DNA of 43,066 nucleotides. It comes from Candidatus Iainarchaeum sp. (GTDB lineage Archaea; B1Sed10-29; WALL01). This document shows, piece by piece, positions 36,590-43,066 of the stretch. Under the pieces are notes generated by a model, which was given only the letters and a program-made list of their open reading frames with translations, was not told the DNA's origin and did not search any database. The stretch is taken from NCBI GenBank assembly GCA_021162685.1, contig JAGGYF010000044.1:1-43066 (forward strand). The letters are read 5' to 3'. A program made the position numbers and the translations under genes. Position 1 is the stretch's first letter, and every line of letters begins with the position of its first letter.

Positions 36590-37396
36590 ATGATAAAAGT
36601 AGGAACAGCAGGAGCACCAATAAGCTCAAAGAAGCAGACAACATTTGATGGAATAGAAAGAATTAAAGAGCTTGGATTAGATGCAATGGAAATTGAGTTC
36701 ACACATGGCGTTAGGATGGGCAAGGAAACCGCGAAAAAGCTTGGTGAGCATAACAAGTCGTTGGGCATTGCACTTTCAGTTCATGGCCCATATTATATTA
36801 ACCTCAACTCCAAAGAAGCGAAGAAGATAAAGGATTCAGAACAACGGATTCTTGATTCAGCAGAGAGAGGTCACCTTATGGGTGCGAGGAACATTGTTTT
36901 CCATCCTGGATTTTATTCTGGGAAGAAGCCAGAAGAAGCATATGATATAATGAGACAAGAGATGGAGGACCTTGTGCAAGTAGTAGAAGAAAGAGGATGG
37001 AATGTGAGGTTATGTCCAGAAACCACAGGCAAGCTCAGGCAATTTGGCAACTGGAAGGAATTAATAAATCTTTGTAAGGACGTTGATGGTTTGGGTATGA
37101 CATTTGACTGGGCACACGTATGGGCAAGAGAAAAAGGAAAAGTAAACTTTGATGATGTGTTTAAGACAATAAAAAAGGAGTTGGGGTCAAAATTCTTGAA
37201 GGACATGCACATGCATTTCTCAGGAATAGAGTGGAATAAAGGAGGGGAATGGCATCATCTTAATCTGAACGAGTCAAAGGTGCCTGTGAAAGAGTGGGTA
37301 AGGGTGATGAAGAAGTACAAGATAGCAGGGACATTGATATGTGAAAGCCCAAACCTAGAAACCGATGCATTAAAAATGAAAAAGCTACTCTCCTGA
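36590..37396 (+). CDS. Endonuclease IV-like AP endonuclease (TIM barrel)
   Basis: IKVGTAGAPISSKKQTTFDGIERIKELGLDAMEIEFTHG...LSVHGPYYINLNS...IVFHPGFYSGK. Confidence 0.82.
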   Translation: MIKVGTAGAPISSKKQTTFDGIERIKELGLDAMEIEFTHGVRMGKETAKKLGEHNKSLGIALSVHGPYYINLNSKEAKKIKDSEQRILDSAERGHLMGARNIVFHPGFYSGKKPEEAYDIMRQEMEDLVQVVEERGWNVRLCPETTGKLRQFGNWKELINLCKDVDGLGMTFDWAHVWAREKGKVNFDDVFKTIKKELGSKFLKDMHMHFSGIEWNKGGEWHHLNLNESKVPVKEWVRVMKKYKIAGTLICESPNLETDALKMKKLLS

Positions 37397-38692
37397 TTCT
37401 TCGGTTATATCCTTTATTCTTGACGTGAGCAGATTATTCACTTCTTTTATGATTTCCTCTGCCTTTTCTGGTGGGAGTTGTTTTTCAAGTTCGTCCATTG
37501 TTGTCTCATATAAATCATTAAAATGCTCTTTGTATTCTCCTCCAAATTTCTTTATGAAATTAAACACACTGTTTACCAATGAGTGTGTTCCATATAATTC
37601 AGAAGTGTCTACATAGACCAACCTATTGTTCTCTGTATCAATGCCAAAGTTTCCTGGGTGAACATCTATAGGTATGCACTTAGATTCTGCTTGAATAAAC
37701 ATCTTTACGAATTCTGGTATAAACTCCTTAACTTTGGGATATGGCAATCTCTCCTCTGCTGATTTAACCCATCTATATTTTTTCATTACTTTTGGGCGTT
37801 GCTTTGGCCTAGATATCACTTCTATGGCTTTACCGTCAAGGGTCAGCTGTTTCCATTTTTTTGCCCTCATACCCTCAAAGGGTTTTTCACCCTCTCTCTT
37901 AAAGTATTCTTGTACCACAATATTCGGGACAAATTCAAATACTTGAACAGGACCAGCATCAAAGGTCATTTGTATACCATATAATCGCGGAACTTGATAT
38001 TCAACTTCCTTCTGGGCTATGTTCTTCAACTCTTTTCGTAATTCTGGCCGTTCTTTTTTGATGTTCTTGAGTATATTTCTGAACTCGTCAAATCTCGCTT
38101 TTGCCTTTTTGCTAATGTTTAGGTATTTATTGATCTCCCTTTCTATATACATTAAGTCCTCTTCCTTCTTTATTCTCTCTTCTTCATCTTCTGTCTCACT
38201 AATCTCCCTCAGTTTCTCAGCATATTCCCTTCCTAGCGCACGGAGTTCTTTCATCTGTTCATCCATCTTGTGCAATTCCTCAGATATTGTTTCTAGGTCT
38301 GATGTATCTACTCCTTTCTCTTTGAGAAAGTTTATCGTCTTGTTTACAACATAGGAGTCAGGCACTGTACCAAGCGCTGTTTTTATTTTGTTGTGGGCTC
38401 TCAACTGTTTTCTTGCTTCTTCAAGTGCCCTTTTGTACGATTCGTTATCTACAATAGGTATTCCTCTACCCAGTTTTTTTATTACAAGTGGATGTTTCAA
38501 ATCAGCAAGCAGGTATACATCAAATGTTTTTCCCCTTCCTATAAGGAAGACCTTTTCAGGTTCCTCATTAACCATCCTACTTGCTTTTATAAGGTCAGCA
38601 ATAATGCTTTTTTTCTCCTTTTCCTCTTTCCGTGCTCTCTCCAACTTCTTTTTTCTATACTTTGTTGGCTCTCTAACCTCAAAAAATCCCAT
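37385..38692 (-). CDS. Kinase-like protein with internal coiled-coil insertion
   Basis: VFLIGRGKTFDVYLLADLKHPLVIKKLG...IPIDVHPGNFGIDTENNRLVYVDTSE. Confidence 0.65.
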   Translation of the reverse strand: MGFFEVREPTKYRKKKLERARKEEKEKKSIIADLIKASRMVNEEPEKVFLIGRGKTFDVYLLADLKHPLVIKKLGRGIPIVDNESYKRALEEARKQLRAHNKIKTALGTVPDSYVVNKTINFLKEKGVDTSDLETISEELHKMDEQMKELRALGREYAEKLREISETEDEEERIKKEEDLMYIEREINKYLNISKKAKARFDEFRNILKNIKKERPELRKELKNIAQKEVEYQVPRLYGIQMTFDAGPVQVFEFVPNIVVQEYFKREGEKPFEGMRAKKWKQLTLDGKAIEVISRPKQRPKVMKKYRWVKSAEERLPYPKVKEFIPEFVKMFIQAESKCIPIDVHPGNFGIDTENNRLVYVDTSELYGTHSLVNSVFNFIKKFGGEYKEHFNDLYETTMDELEKQLPPEKAEEIIKEVNNLLTSRIKDITEESGE

Positions 38693-38725
38693 ACATTTCT
38701 TTTTAGAAGAAGGATGTATAAAAGC

Positions 38726-38947
38726 TCACACTGTTTCCAGTTTAAAGAGGACACCACATCCCTTCAGTGTTTCTTGTACCTTCTCGCCTAAGGCGAGTGC
38801 GTCCTCTACATTTGCGTGTTTCCCCCAATCATACACAAAGTCGTAGTTGCCTTTCACTGGTCTGAAACCCATTGACATAAGGCGTTCTGTTACTTCAGAG
38901 ACTGTTTCCCCTTCACTGTTGAACCAGATTACAAGATGGGTTTTCAT
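38726..38947 (-). CDS. Small hypothetical protein
   Basis: MKTHLVIWFNSEGETVSEVTERLMSMGFRPVKGNYDFVYDWGKHANVEDALALGEKVQETLKGCGVLFKLETV. Confidence 0.65.
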   Translation of the reverse strand: MKTHLVIWFNSEGETVSEVTERLMSMGFRPVKGNYDFVYDWGKHANVEDALALGEKVQETLKGCGVLFKLETV

Positions 38948-39047
38948 AGGTTTAGTTATGTTAGCCATCTATTTTAAATAGTATGTAATATTGCAAATAT
39001 CATTTAGACCATTTGTAAAGACAATTTTGGAATATATTTACAATAAT

Positions 39048-39095
39048 ATGAACAAATGTTCAATTATATGCCGATAAGTATATATATTTGTTCAT
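39048..39095. promoter_or_regulatory. 10-bp perfect inverted repeat bracketing a TATA-like element
   Basis: ATGAACAAAT (39048-39057) and ATTTGTTCAT (39086-39095) with TATATATAT between; TGAACA-AA-TGTTCA nested. Confidence 0.5.
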
Positions 39096-39107
39096 CTATA
39101 ATAATAT

Positions 39108-39300
39108 GTGCCCACCCTGAACCCGATTTCATTGTGGGCACCAACGGCTATGCCGGAGGTGTTCCCATGGAAAGAGATAACCCCCTAAATGAATATATGA
39201 AGCGAGGTGATCGCCAAAGAATCTCTGAAAACACCCGTCGCTCTATCATTTTTAGAGGGCAGTATTTTAGATACCCTCAACACGGAAGCAGGACTGCGTA
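39108..39300 (+). ncRNA. Candidate structured RNA
   Basis: GTGCCCAC/GTGGGCAC (39108-39115/39134-39141); nested GGTGTT/AACACC, AGAGAT/ATCTCT, GCGA/TCGC; GAGGG/CCCTC; TATA-like element about 27 nt upstream and a pyrimidine tract after 39308. Confidence 0.5.
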
Positions 39301-39366
39301 TTGGTGATTCCTCCTTCCCTTCTCTTTCTGTATCCTATTTATATGTGCTGTGAATAACCTATATAC

Positions 39367-40509
39367 ATGAGAATAGCATTCTTCACAGAGACATTTTTCC
39401 CCCAGATTAATGGCGTTTCAACAAGCATTGCTAGTTTTGCAAAGGAACTTGTTAAACAGGGACATGAGGTTGAACTATTCGCTCCAGCACCAGGTCCATC
39501 ATCGTTTGAGGACATACCTGTACATAGATTCCGTTCGTTCACATTTAAACCCTATCCTGAATTTAGAGCGACATTGCCAGTCTTGCGTGTGAGCAAGATT
39601 ATGAAAGGAAAAACATTTGATATTGTTCATACCCATGGGCCATTTGCTATGGGGTGGTTAGGGCAGAAGATTGCGAAGAAGTATGACATCCCTTCTGTGT
39701 CAACGTTTCATACTCCCATATCAGACTACGTACAATACCTCTTTGGTAAAAGAAAACGTTTGGTTCTATTTGGCAAGCATATTGCATGGAAGTACACAGT
39801 ATTCCATTATAACTCATATGACATGGTTTTGACACCAAGTTATGCTATAAAACATCTGCTTATGGAAAAAGGAGTTAAAGCGCCAATTGAGGTTATCCGG
39901 ACAGGTATTGACCTCAGACAATTTGATTCTGTCAAGAAATCAGATAAGATAAAGGAAGCATATGGCCTAGACCAATACATCCTCCATACTGGGCGCCTTA
40001 GCTATGAAAAGAATATAAGCGATGTGATAAGGGCAATGCCTTCTATAATAAAAGAAAAACCCTCTGTGAAGTTGGTTATTACAAGCAAAGGGCCAATATT
40101 TAACGAACTGAAAGCATTGGTTTCAGAGTTGAATCTGAAATCAAACATTATATTCACAGGATATGTTGAGAATGATGATCTTATAAGGCTATACAAATCA
40201 GCTGAGTGCGCGGTTATAGCATCTGAGGCAGAGACACAGGGCATAGTAATTCTTGAGGAGATGGCATGCTCACTTCCTGTTGTTGGTGCGAATTACTTAG
40301 CAATACCAGAAACAATTGAAGATGGGAAGAATGGATTTTTGTTTGAGTTACATGATGAAAAGCAGATGGCAGAGAAAATACTAACCATTCTGGATAGCAA
40401 ACGAACAAGGAATAAGCTCTCAAAGAATGCCAGAAAAACAGCAGAGCAAAACACCATAGAAAAATGGACAAAAAAACTTGTGCAGATATATGAAAAATTA
40501 AATGAGTGA
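39367..40509 (+). CDS. Glycosyltransferase family 4
   Basis: MRIAFFTETFFPQINGVSTSIASFAKELVKQGHEVELFAP...VIASEAETQGIVILEEMACSLPVVG. Confidence 0.92.
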   Translation: MRIAFFTETFFPQINGVSTSIASFAKELVKQGHEVELFAPAPGPSSFEDIPVHRFRSFTFKPYPEFRATLPVLRVSKIMKGKTFDIVHTHGPFAMGWLGQKIAKKYDIPSVSTFHTPISDYVQYLFGKRKRLVLFGKHIAWKYTVFHYNSYDMVLTPSYAIKHLLMEKGVKAPIEVIRTGIDLRQFDSVKKSDKIKEAYGLDQYILHTGRLSYEKNISDVIRAMPSIIKEKPSVKLVITSKGPIFNELKALVSELNLKSNIIFTGYVENDDLIRLYKSAECAVIASEAETQGIVILEEMACSLPVVGANYLAIPETIEDGKNGFLFELHDEKQMAEKILTILDSKRTRNKLSKNARKTAEQNTIEKWTKKLVQIYEKLNE

Positions 40510-40512
40510 GGC

Positions 40513-40734
40513 CTAGAACACGGCCTCTTCATCTATTCCTGAACCAAATTCTGATGTATCATTCAACTCTTCGCCAGTTCCTACGTCCTCTACTTGGGGG
40601 ATGTCTGCTTCAGATATCCCTATGTCCTCTGATACGCTTTGCTCTTGTTCCTGTTCTATGTTTTGTTTCTGTGTCCCTACACATCCCAGTGTTAGGATCA
40701 AAAGAACAATTGGCAGCAATACAATCAGTTTCAT
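40513..40734 (-). CDS. Small lipoprotein-like secreted protein
   Basis: MKLIVLLPIVLLILTLGCVGTQ lipobox then acidic tail. Confidence 0.6.
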   Translation of the reverse strand: MKLIVLLPIVLLILTLGCVGTQKQNIEQEQEQSVSEDIGISEADIPQVEDVGTGEELNDTSEFGSGIDEEAVF

Positions 40735-40736
40735 TG

Positions 40737-42227
40737 TTACACCTCCTGTGTCCTAATCCTTCCAATTGGTTCTTCTGGCATTTTCTCTCCCTCATGTTCT
40801 CTGGTTCTAAAGGTGTTCCTTATCTCTCTGAGTCTTTGTAGTTCTTCTGGTTTCACCCCTATAAGGTTGCTTTCATTAAGCCTTCTGATCCTTTTTATCC
40901 TTATGGCTTCTATCGGTGTAGGCTTTTTCAGATTCATCTCTTTCAGTTTCCTGAGTTCTCTCCTCTGCTTTATCTGCTTCACTAGTTTTCTTGCTTCTTC
41001 TTCTGATAATTTTATTGGTTTTCCTGGTTTCTTAATGGTGATATTTTTGTACCTTTCCCTGACGTTTCTGATAACTTTGGGCAATGCAACTACCCTCTTC
41101 TTTGCTCGCTCAACTCTTCCAACTGAAAGGTCTCTCTCCATTCCTGTCATCAATGTTCGCATCCTTTCTGCCTTGTCCATAACATCTATTACTTCATCTT
41201 CAGAAGCGCCCCTCTTTCTTAGTAGTGCAATCCTTCTCTCAACAGCCTTTAGCTTTTTGGCCATGAGTCTATGTATTCTGACCCTTTCTTTTGCTAGGTA
41301 TGCTCTTCTTAACCTTACCCATTTCTTCATCGCTTCTCTTCTAATCTGCCTTGCTTTTGTCCAGTTCCCTTCTTCAATTGCCTGTGCATATTCGTCTCTC
41401 AATGCCTTGTACTCTTCAAGGATTGCATCCAATTTTGTTGTGTTGAATCCTAGGTTGTAAAGCCTTGCAATCTTCTGCTCTGCTAAGCATAGATGTAAGT
41501 CAAATACCGCAAGTGCAACCTCGTTAACTTTTGTTTTGTATTCGTCTTCATCCTCTTTTAATTCCTCCCTCTTTTCCTTTATCTTATCTTTTACATATGT
41601 TGCAACTTCTTCCCTGTTTTCTTCAAGTTCTGCGATCTCATGTGCCTTTTCTCTGAATTCCCTTATCTTTTGCCTTATCTCCCTCACTTTTTCATTGTAG
41701 TCTCCCTTGTCTTCTATTGTGTTAAGTTCATCCAACATTGATTTCACACTATCCCTTATCTCTTCCAATTCTGCTGTATCAGCGCCATACTCCTCTGCTT
41801 TTTCTATTATTGCATCCATACCTGCAATCTTTATCTCAATGTCAATTCTATCCTTTGTTTTTCTGATTGAGAACCTTATTGGTTCTCCAATCTCCTGTCG
41901 TATCTCATCTATTCCTTTTTTGAACTCAAGTCTACACTGATTTACTGGTCTCTGTACGATTGGTGGTGTCAGTTCCTTCTCTGCATCTGGGTCGCATTCG
42001 CCTCCATATGCCACTTCTACCCCTGCTTGTGCTGCGAGACATTCGTTGCTGTACGTTTTTCCATCCTCTCCACACACTGGCTCGTATTCTGTTGTACACA
42101 TACCTGTTTCCGCATCCACACCTAACTCCTCTGCTGTAGCAGTTGTTACTTCTGTGGTCACTTGCTCCTCAGCAACAACCAGTGGCGCGAATACGAGTAG
42201 TATTCCTATAAGCATCCAGATCCTCAT
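40737..42227 (-). CDS. Secreted Kazal-like domain + long coiled-coil protein
   Basis: Signal MRIWMLIGILLVFAPLVVA; CTTEYEPVCGEDGKTYSNECLAAQAGVEVAYGGEC. Confidence 0.75.
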   Translation of the reverse strand: MRIWMLIGILLVFAPLVVAEEQVTTEVTTATAEELGVDAETGMCTTEYEPVCGEDGKTYSNECLAAQAGVEVAYGGECDPDAEKELTPPIVQRPVNQCRLEFKKGIDEIRQEIGEPIRFSIRKTKDRIDIEIKIAGMDAIIEKAEEYGADTAELEEIRDSVKSMLDELNTIEDKGDYNEKVREIRQKIREFREKAHEIAELEENREEVATYVKDKIKEKREELKEDEDEYKTKVNEVALAVFDLHLCLAEQKIARLYNLGFNTTKLDAILEEYKALRDEYAQAIEEGNWTKARQIRREAMKKWVRLRRAYLAKERVRIHRLMAKKLKAVERRIALLRKRGASEDEVIDVMDKAERMRTLMTGMERDLSVGRVERAKKRVVALPKVIRNVRERYKNITIKKPGKPIKLSEEEARKLVKQIKQRRELRKLKEMNLKKPTPIEAIRIKRIRRLNESNLIGVKPEELQRLREIRNTFRTREHEGEKMPEEPIGRIRTQEV

Positions 42228-42300
42228 GTAATCACCCCATACCTTATTCTTCTTTACATAGATATATACCTTTTTATTTTCTGGATGCAAAAATAGAACC

Positions 42301-42486
42301 ATGGACAACTTTGTTGTACTCATAGGTGCAATTGCATTCCTTAGGGGCTTGCAGTATGTTATATCCCCACAGTATATACGTATGACAATTGAGAAATGGC
42401 AGAAGATGGATAATACTACCTACCGCCTTTTCGGTGCATTTGCTATCGCAGTTGGTGCTTTCATTGTCTATTTGGGTGTGGCCTAG
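42301..42486 (+). CDS. DUF2065-like two-helix membrane protein
   Basis: 61 aa LRGLQYVISPQYIRMTIEKWQKMDNTTYRLFGAFAIAVGAFIVYLGVA. Confidence 0.5.
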   Translation: MDNFVVLIGAIAFLRGLQYVISPQYIRMTIEKWQKMDNTTYRLFGAFAIAVGAFIVYLGVA

Positions 42487-42944
42487 TGTTGCTCAGCAAA
42501 GCAATTGAGATTGCCTCTAAAGAAGATTCAGAACTTCTTGCTAGAGGGTTCTATCTGACATCAGCAATCACAACACTAGATAGTTTTGATGAGAAACCAA
42601 CATGGAGTTTGATCTATTTCAAACCAGAAACAGGAAAAGTGTTAAGCGTAGCAGTGAGTAAAGATAGGGTGGGAGTAGGAGAGGTTTCAGAACCATTAGT
42701 TAGAAATCATTACGAGAGACTTGACGTATCTGGAAACCTATCATCAGACAAGATCATAGACATCATGAAGAAGAAGTTGTCAGAAAAGCAGATAAAACCT
42801 GTTAAGATTGTGATCACATTGAGAAGTAACAAATGGCGAACAATTATCGTTACGTCAAATCTAAAATTTGTGAACATAGATATTGATCCAAAAACAGGAA
42901 ACATAACGCTTTTTGAGATTTCAAGTGTGACAAAAAGGGTATAG
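42486..42944 (+). CDS. Hypothetical protein
   Basis: 152 aa, start overlaps preceding stop (non-ATG start). Confidence 0.6.
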   Translation: MLLSKAIEIASKEDSELLARGFYLTSAITTLDSFDEKPTWSLIYFKPETGKVLSVAVSKDRVGVGEVSEPLVRNHYERLDVSGNLSSDKIIDIMKKKLSEKQIKPVKIVITLRSNKWRTIIVTSNLKFVNIDIDPKTGNITLFEISSVTKRV

Positions 42945-42954
42945 GGGGAGTTAA

Positions 42955-43066
42955 GCAGCAATCTTTATCCCTAGTTCTCTTTTCAGTTCTCTATCAACCT
43001 TTTTCCTTTCGCTTTGCTCAAGCAAAAAGCTTGACCAAAAAGTGCTGCTACGCAGCAATCTTTATC
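42955..43066 (-). repeat. Duplicated 15-bp gene-end-like sequence bracketing hairpins
   Basis: GCAGCAATCTTTATC at 42955-42969 and 43052-43066; both read IKIAA-stop on minus strand; TCAAGC-AAAAA-GCTTGA and GCTGC-TAC-GCAGC hairpins between. Confidence 0.7.

Noticed and set aside
39056-39307. 83-aa ORF as protein-coding
   Set aside because: N-terminal part lies in the TATA-like promoter region and low-complexity sequence; the nested helices explain the region better, although the last ~45 aa could not be fully excluded as coding.
40813-41460. 215-aa plus-strand ORF
   Set aside because: Exact antisense of the charged coiled-coil region of the Kazal-like gene; composition (Ser/Leu/Phe-rich) is typical of antisense of Lys/Glu/Arg-rich coding DNA.
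1-43066. CRISPR array, IS element or prophage
   Set aside because: No regularly spaced 24-37 bp repeats with unique spacers, no transposase/integrase/Cas ORFs recognised.

Overview
This 43 kb window is a densely coded archaeal chromosome segment. Archaeal assignment rests on TBP-type, L40e, L41e, L35Ae, Trm1, fibrillarin/Nop5, archaeal riboflavin kinase, RNase HII and intact tRNAs without encoded CCA. The small, divergent gene set would fit a DPANN-like lineage, but that is inference. Housekeeping content includes a complete pyrD-pyrK-pyrC-pyrE-pyrF run, tmk, glyS, trm1, fibrillarin + Nop5, rnhB, cutA, riboflavin genes, a cation/H+ antiporter and three tRNAs (Glu-TTC, Leu-TAG, Ala-GGC). The strongest unexplained signal is a ~440-nt non-coding minus-strand element (about 22194-22633). 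It folds into three tandem domains with the same architecture (closing helix; GAG-CAA-bulge helix; AGTAGGTY ... CCRAA internal loop; terminal hairpin), the helices being kept by different sequences in each domain, with a TATA-like element placed about 27 nt upstream. Other notable signals: stepwise-shortening copies of the tRNA-Leu 3' end separated by perfect hairpins; duplication of the tRNA-Ala 5' end together with a 30-bp repeat; three unrelated-stem hairpins sharing a CTTGT/ACAAG loop; a stand-alone single-lobe TBP gene; a PAP2 + dolichol-kinase-like fusion; a Nop5 lacking its N-terminal domain; frameshifted C39-like and GNAT genes; kinase-like proteins with degenerate motifs; and a second probable structured RNA at 39108-39300. 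All calls come from reading the sequence and ORF track; no database search or folding program was run.
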